From JASHUC01 sp963849095 (GTDB lineage: Bacteria > Pseudomonadota > Gammaproteobacteria > Steroidobacterales > Steroidobacteraceae): a stretch of DNA of 64,000 bases. Of the stretch, positions 8,030-16,853 are shown piece by piece (position 1 is the first letter of the stretch; the number at the start of each line of letters is the position of its first letter). Location of the stretch: NCBI GenBank assembly GCA_963849095.1, contig CAWKGA010000003.1, forward strand, positions 124,001 to 188,000, written 5' to 3'. The position numbers and the translations under genes were made by a program. The notes under the pieces are model-generated. The model ran no database searches. It worked only from the letters and a program-made list of their open reading frames with translations, and was not told the DNA's origin.

Positions 8030-10174
8030 CTATTCGAGGCGGACGCTCGCGCAGAGCAGGCGGCTGCGGTCCGCGCAGGGTCCCACGAGAATCTCGACCT
8101 CGCCGGGTTCGAACACCGGCTTCAGATCGACGTTGAGGAAGCGCAGCGCCGAGGCCGGCAGCCGGAATTCGACGGCCCCTCGCTCGCCCGCCCTCAAGCG
8201 GATCTTGCTGACGCCCTTCAGCTCGAGCGTCGGCCGCGAGACGCTCGCGAGCTTGTCGTGAACGAAGAGGAAGACGGTCTCCTCCGCGGCTCGCGCTCCC
8301 TCGTTCAGGACCTCGGCGCGCGCCTCGAGCGTGCCACCTTCGGTCACTCTATCCGGAGTCACCCGGAGATTGGAGAGCTCGAAGTGCCCGTACGTGAGGC
8401 CGTGACCGAACGGATAGAGCGGCTCGTTCGGCACATCGAGGTACTTGCTCGTGAAATGGTCGTCGGGATTGGCGGGGCGTCCGCTCGGACGCTCGCCGAA
8501 AAAAATGGGGATCTGGCCCATCGCCCGCGCCCAGCTGACGGCGGTGCGCCCGCTCGGCGAGACGCGTCCAGTCAGCACATCGGCGACGGCGTTCCCCGCC
8601 TCGCTGCCGAGGAACCATGCGGCGAGCACGGCATCCGCCTGCTCCGTGAGCCAGGGCAGGATGAGCGGGCGGCCCGCGAACAAGACCGCGATGGCCGGAA
8701 TGCCCCGCGCGTTTGCGCGCTGCAGCACCGCCTCGGCAAGCGCGCGCTGCTTTCCGGGAAGATCGAGGTGCGCCCGGCTCGCCGCCTCACCGCTCATCAC
8801 CGCAGCCTCGCCGACGCAGAGGATGACGGCATCCGCGTCGTCGCACAGCTCGAGAGCCGTGCCCATACCGGTCGTCTCCTCGCCTTCGATCGGGACGCCG
8901 GCCGCGTACCGGATCTCCGTTTTCGGGAGCGCCGCGCGAAGCCCCTCGAGGACCGTCACGTGTCCCTCCGGAGGGGCGGCGGCCCACCAGGGGCCGCGCA
9001 TCTCCGCGGACGCATCGGCGAGCGGCCCCACGACGGCAATCTTGCGAGCGGAGCCCCCGAGCGGCAACGCGTCTCGCCAGTTCGTCAGCATGACGATCGC
9101 CCTCGCCGCAACGTCGCGCGCCACCCGCCGCCGCCGCACGACGGCCGCGGCGTTCTCCGGCTGAGAGCCGCGGCGATACGGGTCGTCAAACAGCCCGAGC
9201 CGCTCCTTGAGCGAGAGCACTCTTCGAACGGACTCATCGATGTCGGCAACGGTCACGAGCCCGCGGTTGAGCGCGACGGGCAGGCCGTTGCGATAGCAGT
9301 TGGCCATCATGTCGATGTCCACGCCGGCCTTGAGCGCGAGTGCCGCCGCCTCCGCGGCATCCGCCGCGATGCCGTGCCGGATGAGCTCGCCGATGGCGTT
9401 GTAGTCGCTCACGAGCACGCCTTCGAAGCCGAGGCGCTCGCGCAGCCAGCCGTTGAGCAACGCTCTGTGCGCCGTCATCGGAATGCCGGCGAGATCGGTG
9501 AAGGCGGGCATGATCGACGCCACGCCTGCCCGGACCGCGGCCTCGAAGGGCGGCAGGTACACCTCGCGCACGGTGCGCTCGGAGATGTCGACCGAGGCGT
9601 ATTCGCGGCCCGCGGTGACCGGGCCGTACGCGCAGTAGTGCTTGGCGACCGCGGCGAGCGAGTCCTCAGCGGCGAGTCCCGCGCCCTGAAAGCCCCGCAC
9701 CTTGGCCTCGGCCATGCGCGAGCCGACCCAGGGGTCCTCGCCGGGCCCCTCGACGCTGCGGCCCCAGCGCGGATCGCGCGCCACGTCGAGCATCGGGGCG
9801 AAAGTCATGGCAATGCCGTCGGCGGACGCCTCCCTCGCCGCCTCGCGCGCCGTCAGGGCCCAGGCCTCGGGATCAAATAGCGACGCCTCGGCCAGCGATA
9901 CCGGGAACAGCGTTCGGTACCCATGGATGATATCGAGAGCGAAAAGCACAGGAATGTGAAGTCGCGACTGCTCCACCGCAAGCTTCTGCATCGCATGCAC
10001 GTGGTCGGCACCGATGAGATTGAGCAGATTGCCAATCGTGCCAGCCCTGATGGCGTCCATCGAGTCGCCCGCGATCACGGGCCCGGTCACGGCATGGCCG
10101 GCGGCCGTCATGGTGAGCTGGCCCAGCTTCTCGGCGAGGGTCATTGCCCTGATAAGCGCTTCGACACGGCTCAA
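8030..10174 (-). CDS. GH3 beta-glucosidase, apparently cytoplasmic
   Basis: The protein of about 714 residues is a full glycoside hydrolase family 3 enzyme of the BglX type. It has an N-terminal TIM barrel with KHY, the nucleophile Asp in VSDYNA, a second alpha/beta domain with GEAAVMSGE, and a C-terminal fibronectin-III-like domain. It should release glucose from beta-glucosides. No signal peptide is visible. A TTG start gives the family-typical leader SRVEALIRAMTLAEKLGQ; the ATG at 10144 is the alternative and would trim ten residues. It is divergent from the SbmA-like transporter by under 60 bp. The long open frame further upstream is antisense to that transporter and not real. Confidence 0.88.
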   Translation of the reverse strand: MSRVEALIRAMTLAEKLGQLTMTAAGHAVTGPVIAGDSMDAIRAGTIGNLLNLIGADHVHAMQKLAVEQSRLHIPVLFALDIIHGYRTLFPVSLAEASLFDPEAWALTAREAAREASADGIAMTFAPMLDVARDPRWGRSVEGPGEDPWVGSRMAEAKVRGFQGAGLAAEDSLAAVAKHYCAYGPVTAGREYASVDISERTVREVYLPPFEAAVRAGVASIMPAFTDLAGIPMTAHRALLNGWLRERLGFEGVLVSDYNAIGELIRHGIAADAAEAAALALKAGVDIDMMANCYRNGLPVALNRGLVTVADIDESVRRVLSLKERLGLFDDPYRRGSQPENAAAVVRRRRVARDVAARAIVMLTNWRDALPLGGSARKIAVVGPLADASAEMRGPWWAAAPPEGHVTVLEGLRAALPKTEIRYAAGVPIEGEETTGMGTALELCDDADAVILCVGEAAVMSGEAASRAHLDLPGKQRALAEAVLQRANARGIPAIAVLFAGRPLILPWLTEQADAVLAAWFLGSEAGNAVADVLTGRVSPSGRTAVSWARAMGQIPIFFGERPSGRPANPDDHFTSKYLDVPNEPLYPFGHGLTYGHFELSNLRVTPDRVTEGGTLEARAEVLNEGARAAEETVFLFVHDKLASVSRPTLELKGVSKIRLRAGERGAVEFRLPASALRFLNVDLKPVFEPGEVEILVGPCADRSRLLCASVRLE

Positions 10175-10201
10175 GCTACGGCTCCCGCGAAACCCGGTCC
10201 G

Positions 10202-11968
10202 ATGATAGTTCGGCCAGAGGAAATCGCCAGGGCCGCCGCGCAGATCGACGAGGGCGCCGACTCGCGCCTCGTGCCGCAGCTGCGCGCGATGACCCGCGCC
10301 CTGCTCGCCTCCCCGGTCGGCAAGACCCTCGTGCTGCTCGTGGCGGCAATCTTCGTCATCATCGCGGCGACCGCGTACGCGCAGATCCGCCTCAACAGCT
10401 GGAACAAGCCTTTCTACGACGCCCTGTCGCGCCGGGACCTCATGGAGTTCCTGGTCCAGCTCGGCGTGTTCTTCATCATCTCCGGCGTCCTCCTGGTGCT
10501 CAACGTGGCGCAGCGATGGCTCGGGGAGACATTGAAGGTCAAGCTGCGCGACGGCCTCGTCCGCGATCTCATCCGCGACTGGATGGCGCCGCGGCGCGCT
10601 TTCTGGCTCGCCAACGCCGGACCGATCGGCGTCAACCCGGACCAGCGCATGCACGAGGATGCGCGCCATCTTTGCGAGCTCTCGGCCGACCTCGGCATCA
10701 GTCTGCTGCAAGCGGCGATCCTCTTTCTCACTTTCGCCGGCGTGCTGTGGGTCCTCTCCCGCGGCTTTGCCTTCCACATCGCAGGCCGCGATTATCCGAT
10801 CCCGGGGTTCATGGTCTGGGCCGCCATCGCGTATGTCGGGGTGGGGTCGCTGCTCTCCTACTGGGTCGGCAAGAGCCTCATTCACCGCAACGCAGAGCGC
10901 TACGCCCGCGAGGCCGAGCTGCGCTTCTCCCTGGTCCGCGTGAACGAGCATCTCGACGGGATCTCGCTCGCCTCCGGCGAGGCCGACGAAACGCGGCGCG
11001 TCGAGCTCCACCTCACCGAGGTGCTCGCGGCCACGACCCGGCTGGTCACCGGTCTCACCAACCTCACCTGGGTCACCGCGGGCTTCGGCTGGGTGACGCA
11101 GGTCGTGCCGACACTGGTTGCGGCCCCGCTTTATTTCTCGGGCAAGATCTCCTTCGGCGGCCTGATGATGGCGGCCGCGGCGTTCAACCAGGCGCAGTCG
11201 TCGCTGCGCTGGTTCGTCGACAATTTCAGCACCATCGCTGACTGGCGGGCGACGTTGCTGCGGGTGGCGACCTTCCAGCGGGCCGTCCTGACCACGGACG
11301 ACCTGCTCCGCCACGTCGAGAGCCGCATCGTCTATGTTGACGGCGCCCCCGGCCGCATCACGATCGAGAATCTCGAGGTGGTCTCTCCGGCGGGCCGCGA
11401 CGTGATCCGGGAGAAGAAGGTGGAGGTGAGGGCCGGCGAACGGGTGCTGATCCTCGGCGAGCCGGGAACGGGCAAGACTCAGCTCTTCCGCGCCCTCGCG
11501 GGACTGTGGCCGTGGGGCGCAGGCTCGATCACCCGCCCGAGGGGCGAGCCGATCCTCTACTTCCCGCGCGGCACGCCCTATCTGCCCCGTGGCACCCTTC
11601 GCGAGGTGCTCGCCTATCCTCTGCGGGTCGAGAGCTTCGACGAGCCCGCTTGCGCGCACGCCCTGCGGCGGCTGGGTCTTGAGCGGCTCGTGCCGCTGCT
11701 CCACGAGACGCGCCGGTGGGACCGCGACTTGAGCGCGGCCGACCAGCTGAGCCTCGCGTTCGCGCGCGTCGTGCTGCAGTGCCCTCCCTGGATCCTCATC
11801 GACGACACGTTTGGCTCGCTGGACGGCGATACCCTCGAGCGGGTGATCGACGTCTTCGCCAACGAGCTGGAGCATGCGAGTGTCATCCACATCGGCAGCG
11901 CGCAGGCGCACGATCCGCTCTTCTCGCGCGTCGTGCACCTCGCCAAGGCGCCTGGTCGTACACTGTGA
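10202..11968 (+). CDS. SbmA/YddA-like ABC transporter (fused permease-ATPase) with degenerate ATPase motifs
   Basis: A 588-residue half-transporter with an SbmA/BacA-type membrane domain (about residues 20-330, including NSWNKPFYDAL and an RLNSW motif) and a C-terminal ATPase domain. Walker A is GEPGTGKT (about 419-426). The Walker B end is ILIDD with Asp535 where the catalytic Glu is usual. The signature is LSAADQ instead of LSGGEQ, and the switch-loop His is replaced by Ser566. Family members move peptides, vitamin B12-like molecules or lipids. It sits between divergent GH3 and downstream GH144/GH15 genes, so oligosaccharide or glycopeptide uptake is possible but unproven. Confidence 0.85.
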   Translation: MIVRPEEIARAAAQIDEGADSRLVPQLRAMTRALLASPVGKTLVLLVAAIFVIIAATAYAQIRLNSWNKPFYDALSRRDLMEFLVQLGVFFIISGVLLVLNVAQRWLGETLKVKLRDGLVRDLIRDWMAPRRAFWLANAGPIGVNPDQRMHEDARHLCELSADLGISLLQAAILFLTFAGVLWVLSRGFAFHIAGRDYPIPGFMVWAAIAYVGVGSLLSYWVGKSLIHRNAERYAREAELRFSLVRVNEHLDGISLASGEADETRRVELHLTEVLAATTRLVTGLTNLTWVTAGFGWVTQVVPTLVAAPLYFSGKISFGGLMMAAAAFNQAQSSLRWFVDNFSTIADWRATLLRVATFQRAVLTTDDLLRHVESRIVYVDGAPGRITIENLEVVSPAGRDVIREKKVEVRAGERVLILGEPGTGKTQLFRALAGLWPWGAGSITRPRGEPILYFPRGTPYLPRGTLREVLAYPLRVESFDEPACAHALRRLGLERLVPLLHETRRWDRDLSAADQLSLAFARVVLQCPPWILIDDTFGSLDGDTLERVIDVFANELEHASVIHIGSAQAHDPLFSRVVHLAKAPGRTL

Positions 11969-12035
11969 GGCGCCGGCCGGTCCTCATGCGGCGCGGGCGC
12001 AGATCGACTCCGCCCTCGGGGATTGAGACCTTCAC

Positions 12036-13328
12036 ATGACGAACACCGCGAGCGCACCCGCTCCCGCCTCTCTCGCCGGCCTGCCCGACGAGGAGCTGCT
12101 CGAGCTCGTCCAGCGCCAGACCTTCCGCCTGTTCTGGGAAGGCGCCCATCCCGCGAGCGGCCTCGCGCCTGACCGGCGCACCGCGCGCGAGGAGGAACCC
12201 GGCGACCTCGTCGCGGTCGGCGGGTCGGGCTTCGGACTCATGGCGCTCGTCGTCGCCGTGGAACGCGGCTGGGTCTCGCGGGAGGCCGCGCTCGAGCGGC
12301 TTGAGCGGATGCTCGAGCGGCTCACCCACGCGCCCTGCTACCACGGCGCCTTCCCGCATTTCATGAACGGACGCACGGGCGCGACCATCCCCTTCGGTCG
12401 CAAGGACGATGGCGGCGACCTGGTGGAGACCTCCTTCCTCTGCATGGGCCTGCTCTGCGCCCGCCAGTACTTCGACCGGGACACGCCCGCGGAGCGAAGC
12501 TTGCGGCAGCGGATGACCGGGCTGTGGGAGGAGGTGGAGTGGGACTGGTACACGCAGGGCGGGCGCAAGCTCCTCTACTGGCACTGGAGCCCGAACAACG
12601 GCTGGGCCATGGATCACGAGATCCACGGCTGGAACGAGTGCCTCATCACGTACGTGCTCGCCGCGTCCTCGCCGAGCCATCCGGTCGATGCCGCGGTCTA
12701 TCATCGTGGGTTCGCGGCCGGCCGCGACTTCGTGAACGGCAAGTCCTACGAGGGCATCGAGCTGCCGCTCGGCATGCCCTACGGAGGCCCGCTGTTCTTC
12801 GCCCACTACTCCTTCTGCGGCCTCGATCCGCGCGGCCTCGAGGACCGCTACGCCGATTACTGGGAGCAGAACGTCCGGCACGTTCGCATTCACCACGCCT
12901 ACTGCGCCTCCAATCCGCGAAAGTTTCGGGGCTACGGGCCCGCCTGCTGGGGCCTCACCGCGAGCGACGACCCCGACGGCTACGCCGCGCACGATCCGGC
13001 CCACGACAACGGCACCGTCTCGCCCACCGCGGCGCTCTCGAGCTTTCCTTACTCACCGCGCGAGTCGATGCAGGCGCTGCGGCACTTCCTCGCGCAGCAC
13101 GGCGAGCGGATCTGGGGCCGATACGGCTTCGTCGACGCCTTCTGCGAGAGCCGCAACTGGTATGCCGAGACGTTCCTCGCCATCGATCAGGGACCGATCG
13201 TCGTCATGATCGAGAATTACCGCACGGGCCTGCCGTGGAAGCTGTTCATGAGTGCCCCGGAGGTGCTTGCGGGGCTGCGCAGGCTCGGCTTCTCGAGTCC
13301 GCATCTGCGCGAAGCGGCCGCTGGCTGA
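12036..13328 (+). CDS. GH144-like glycoamylase-domain protein
   Basis: The 430-residue protein is an (alpha/alpha)6 barrel of the glycoamylase-like family (Pfam Glycoamylase, COG5368), which includes the endo-beta-1,2-glucanases of GH144 and a domain of cyclic beta-1,2-glucan synthases. Supporting motifs are VGGSGFGLMAL near residue 65, a WHWSPNNGWAMDHEIHGWNE segment near 180-200, and YPFS-like FPYSP near 340. No signal peptide is present. It overlaps the GH15 gene by 1 bp (TGATG junction). With the GH3 enzyme nearby it could degrade beta-1,2-glucan or sophoro-oligosaccharides. The linkage is inferred, not shown. Confidence 0.8.
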   Translation: MTNTASAPAPASLAGLPDEELLELVQRQTFRLFWEGAHPASGLAPDRRTAREEEPGDLVAVGGSGFGLMALVVAVERGWVSREAALERLERMLERLTHAPCYHGAFPHFMNGRTGATIPFGRKDDGGDLVETSFLCMGLLCARQYFDRDTPAERSLRQRMTGLWEEVEWDWYTQGGRKLLYWHWSPNNGWAMDHEIHGWNECLITYVLAASSPSHPVDAAVYHRGFAAGRDFVNGKSYEGIELPLGMPYGGPLFFAHYSFCGLDPRGLEDRYADYWEQNVRHVRIHHAYCASNPRKFRGYGPACWGLTASDDPDGYAAHDPAHDNGTVSPTAALSSFPYSPRESMQALRHFLAQHGERIWGRYGFVDAFCESRNWYAETFLAIDQGPIVVMIENYRTGLPWKLFMSAPEVLAGLRRLGFSSPHLREAAAG

Positions 13329-14680
13329 TGGAACCGCTCGAGTCCTGGGTCGAGCGGCAGTATCGTCACGCCGCGGCGGGGATGCTTCGCAGCGTCTCGC
13401 CTCTCGGCCTCGTCCACTCGCGCCCCGGCTTCGGACAGACCGTCGCGGCGAAGCGAGGCGCGATCGTCGCCTCGCCGGTCCTCGGCGCCTACGATCCGCT
13501 GCCCGACTACTTCTTCCACTGGTACCGGGACTCCGCCATCGTCATCGATGCGCTGCGCCAGCTCCTCGAGGAGGGGCTCGAGCCGCGCGCGCTCGAGCAT
13601 TTCGCGGACTTCGTCCGCTTCAGTCTCGCGCTCCGCGATCTCGACGGCCGCACGCTCGCCGCATCGCCCGAGTGGCGCTCGCGGGTCCGCGAGGACTTGA
13701 AGTCATTTCTGCGCTCGGATGAGGAGCTCGCCGCCGTCCATGGAGAGGCCGTCGCGGGCGATACCCGCGTCAACGCGGACGGCACCATTGACATCTCGAG
13801 CTGGGGACGCCCCCAGCACGATGGGCCTTCCTTGCGCGCGCTCGCGGTGCTCAGATGGATCCGCGGCGGTCGCCTCGACGCTGAGCAGCGCGACGCCGCC
13901 TCCGTCCTGTTGCGTGCCGATCTCGCCTTCACTCTGAAGCATGCGTTCGAGCCCTGCTTCGATATCTGGGAAGAGGAGCGGGCACTGCACTACTACACCC
14001 TGCGCACCGCCGCCGCGGCGCTCGCGGAGGGCGCCGACTGGCTGGACGGGCGCGAGGAGCGGCGTCAGGCTGAGGCCTGCCGGGGAGCGGCGGTGGGCCT
14101 GCTCGCGAGGCTCGACGAGTACTGGCTTGCCGATGAGGGCTTCTACCGATCAAGGATCCTGCCCGGCGGATCCCGGTCGCCCAAGGATCTCGACATCGCC
14201 GTCATTCTCGCGGCGCTGCACTCGGGCGGCCGGGGCCCGAGCCATTCCGTCCACGATCCGCGGATTCACGCGACCCTCGGACGGCTGCAGAAGCTGTTCG
14301 ATGCCGAGTATCCGATCAATCAGGGCCGACCTCCCGGACGCGCGCCGGCCATGGGACGCTACGCGGGTGATCGCTACTACTCGGGCGGCGCCTACTACTT
14401 CTCGACGCTCGCCGCCGCGGAGCTCTCCTTCCGCGCAGCGGCCGGAGCGGATGAGCCTCGGGCGCGCCCGCTCTGCCGGCAGGGCGATGCCTTCCTCGAG
14501 ACCGTGCGCGCCTTCACTCCGCCGAGCGGAGAGCTCTCTGAGCAGTTCGATCGCCGGACCGGCGAGCAGACCTCCGCGCGGCATCTCGCATGGAGCTACG
14601 CCGCGCTGATCTCCTGCATCGCCGCGCGGCGGGCCGCCGCCGAAGGCGCCGCGCTCCACGCTCGCGAGCGGCACGGCTAG
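13328..14680 (+). CDS. GH15 glucoamylase-like hydrolase
   Basis: A 450-residue protein with GH15 motifs in order: YFFHWYRDSA (61-70), GRPQHDGPSLRA (160-171), the catalytic Glu region WEEERALHYYT (214-224), a GGAYYFSTLAAAE segment near 355, and LSEQFDRRTGEQTSARHLAWSYAA with a second catalytic-type Glu near 405. Family members cleave terminal alpha-glucosidic bonds by inversion. It has no leader peptide, so it probably acts in the cytoplasm. The start overlaps the stop of the GH144-like gene, and the stop overlaps the convergent CocE-like gene by 4 bp. It is shorter than fungal glucoamylases because it lacks a starch-binding domain. Confidence 0.88.
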   Translation: MEPLESWVERQYRHAAAGMLRSVSPLGLVHSRPGFGQTVAAKRGAIVASPVLGAYDPLPDYFFHWYRDSAIVIDALRQLLEEGLEPRALEHFADFVRFSLALRDLDGRTLAASPEWRSRVREDLKSFLRSDEELAAVHGEAVAGDTRVNADGTIDISSWGRPQHDGPSLRALAVLRWIRGGRLDAEQRDAASVLLRADLAFTLKHAFEPCFDIWEEERALHYYTLRTAAAALAEGADWLDGREERRQAEACRGAAVGLLARLDEYWLADEGFYRSRILPGGSRSPKDLDIAVILAALHSGGRGPSHSVHDPRIHATLGRLQKLFDAEYPINQGRPPGRAPAMGRYAGDRYYSGGAYYFSTLAAAELSFRAAAGADEPRARPLCRQGDAFLETVRAFTPPSGELSEQFDRRTGEQTSARHLAWSYAALISCIAARRAAAEGAALHARERHG

Positions 14681-16794
14681 CGCCAGACCGGAAGCTCGAC
14701 GAAGCTGCCCCCGTACCATCTCACCTCCTGGGCAGGCGCCTGCGCGGCGGCGGCTCGGCGGCTCGCGCTCGCGCGCTTGCCGGCGGCGGACGGCTTCTGT
14801 GCGCTCGGGGCTTCTCCGGCTCCGAGGACCACGACGATCCGGCTGCCCGTCTGCAGCTCGACGCTCGTCAGCCGATCGCTCCTGAACTCCAGTGTCTGGC
14901 GCCGGGGGGTGGCCGAGAGCCGGTGCGGAGCGCCCCCCGGTGCGCAATCCGCGCAGAGCTCATCGGGCGGCGCGAAGAGCTGAAGATACTCCCCGTCCGC
15001 CCGCAGCTCGTACATCCGGATGTCGAGCGCGAGCCCGCGCCCGCTCGCCGCATAGGCGAGCTCCCCGGAGATGCGGCCGCTCACCTCGAGCGGCCGGTGC
15101 AGCGTCCCGCTCACGAAGACCGCTTGAGGGTGGGCAGGGAGCGCGCGGGTCATCACGGCCGTGATCGCGCTGCCCGCCCCGCTCGCGCCGGGAGCCTCGA
15201 TCGGCTGGTCGACGAACTCTCCTCTGGAGGGCTCGTGCCCCGTGAGTTGATAGTGGTCCCCGACGCGTGCGGCATCGAGATAGAGCCGCACGGCCCCGTT
15301 CGCCATGGCCTCGAGCGACCCAGCGTGCCGCCACGCGTTGGCGCCCATCACCTCGAAATTCACGCGCGCGCTCAGCAGGTCCGGATCGGGCGCCCCCTTC
15401 AAAACGTGGTCGAACCACCGAAAGCGCAGCTCCTTGAGCTCGATGATCGCGGCCTCATCGACGGAGTAGCCCCCGAGCACGGGCAGCGGGCCGCGCTCCA
15501 TCGTGTCACTGTCGTAAGGACCGACGAGGAGCGTGTGGTCCGCGCTCGGATCGAAGTGCGTGTGCTCGAGGAAATAATAGAGTGAGCCGGTCTCATCCTC
15601 GTCGTAGTACCCCGTCGTCGTGAGCACCGGAAAGTGGATGTGCGTGAAGTCCTTCTGGTACGGGATCATCTTCTGCCAGTACCGGTCGAAGCCGGGATGC
15701 TCGAGCCAGCGGCGATAGACGGCATCGGGCATGCCCTCGATGCGGTCGCGGCCCGGCGCATCGATCCCCGGAGCCGCGGCGCTCGATGCCGCCAGGGCCT
15801 TGAGCGCCGGCGGCGGCCGCTTCGCGGCGGCCCACGCCGCGAATGCGCTGTAGCCGCTGCCGTACATCCCCACTCGGCCGTCACTCCAGGGCTGCCCGGC
15901 GATCCACTCGATCACCGCTCGCGCATCGTCGCCATCGTGCTCGTAGGGGGCGAGCGCGTCGGAACTGCGGGCCGTGCCGCGAGCGTACGCGATCACGCTC
16001 GCATAGCCGTGCGCCGCGCACTCCCGCGCATCGTTGTGCGGATCGACGTGGATGGTGAACTCGAGAAGCGCCGGAAGCGGCGCCGGCGCGCCCTTCGGGC
16101 GGATGACGACGGCCGACAGCGTGGCTCGATCGTGCGTCTGGATGCGAACGTCGTCGTCGATGACGTAGCGCGCGCGGTCGTCCGCGGCGATGAGCGGGCC
16201 GACGACCGGAGAGAAGCCCTGAAAGGCCTCGAAGGACAGATAGGTCCATGCGAGATCGACCGCCTCGGAGAGGGAGATGCGGTCCTTACCGCGCAGCCGA
16301 TCGAGCTCCCGCTGCAGATTGCCCTCAAAGACCGGGAGCGGGGTCGCGAGCCACTCGGTGACCGTGTACGCGTCCAGGTCGTTGAGGGGGGAGACGGCAT
16401 CGTGGAACACCCGAGCGAACGCCTGGTCGAACGGCATCGGGCTCTTGCTCTTGACCGCCATGGCCCGCGCTCTCGCATAGAGGTCGTAGATCAGCGCCTC
16501 ATCGACCTCGCGCGCGGTCTTCTCCTCAACCCGCAGCTCGTGCAGGGACTTGCGCGTCGCGTAAGCCGCCGCGTACTCGCCCGCGACCATCTGCAGCGCC
16601 GACAGGTTCGTCAGGAATTGCGCGCGGTTCGGATTCTCGTACACCGGAAGCGCCCGGACCGCGAGACTTCGCATGGCCGCGGCAGTCGCGGCGGCATCGG
16701 CGGTGGCGGGAGCGCGAAATTCGAGATCTTCCGCGGCCGCCGCCACGCCCGCCGCGCAAGAAAGCACCCAAACGACGGCCAAGCATCTGAGCAT
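14677..16794 (-). CDS. exported CocE/NonD-family hydrolase lacking the usual catalytic His
   Basis: The 705-residue product has a signal peptide (1-21) and a long helical N-terminal region (about 30-200). An alpha/beta-hydrolase domain of the X-Pro dipeptidyl peptidase/cocaine esterase family follows, then a C-terminal jelly roll (from about 480). The nucleophile elbow is GMYGSGYSAF and the acid strand is GYYDEDE. The motif that should supply the catalytic His (GPW-x-H in CocE) reads GPYDSD here, with Ser encoded at 15508-15510. So it may be inactive, use another His, or have a changed mechanism. It follows the ROK kinase gene by 59 bp on the same strand. Confidence 0.78.
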   Translation of the reverse strand: MLRCLAVVWVLSCAAGVAAAAEDLEFRAPATADAAATAAAMRSLAVRALPVYENPNRAQFLTNLSALQMVAGEYAAAYATRKSLHELRVEEKTAREVDEALIYDLYARARAMAVKSKSPMPFDQAFARVFHDAVSPLNDLDAYTVTEWLATPLPVFEGNLQRELDRLRGKDRISLSEAVDLAWTYLSFEAFQGFSPVVGPLIAADDRARYVIDDDVRIQTHDRATLSAVVIRPKGAPAPLPALLEFTIHVDPHNDARECAAHGYASVIAYARGTARSSDALAPYEHDGDDARAVIEWIAGQPWSDGRVGMYGSGYSAFAAWAAAKRPPPALKALAASSAAAPGIDAPGRDRIEGMPDAVYRRWLEHPGFDRYWQKMIPYQKDFTHIHFPVLTTTGYYDEDETGSLYYFLEHTHFDPSADHTLLVGPYDSDTMERGPLPVLGGYSVDEAAIIELKELRFRWFDHVLKGAPDPDLLSARVNFEVMGANAWRHAGSLEAMANGAVRLYLDAARVGDHYQLTGHEPSRGEFVDQPIEAPGASGAGSAITAVMTRALPAHPQAVFVSGTLHRPLEVSGRISGELAYAASGRGLALDIRMYELRADGEYLQLFAPPDELCADCAPGGAPHRLSATPRRQTLEFRSDRLTSVELQTGSRIVVVLGAGEAPSAQKPSAAGKRASASRRAAAAQAPAQEVRWYGGSFVELPVWR

Positions 16795-16853
16795 CCTGCC
16801 CGCATTATGGTGCGATTACCGTCGCGCTGCACCGGATCGTCACGCCCTCACCT

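Noticed and set aside
8030..11938. A 1302-residue open frame on the minus strand extending beyond the GH3 gene
   Set aside because: Only the last 714 residues match GH3; the upstream part is antisense to the SbmA-like transporter and arises from GC-rich codon bias.
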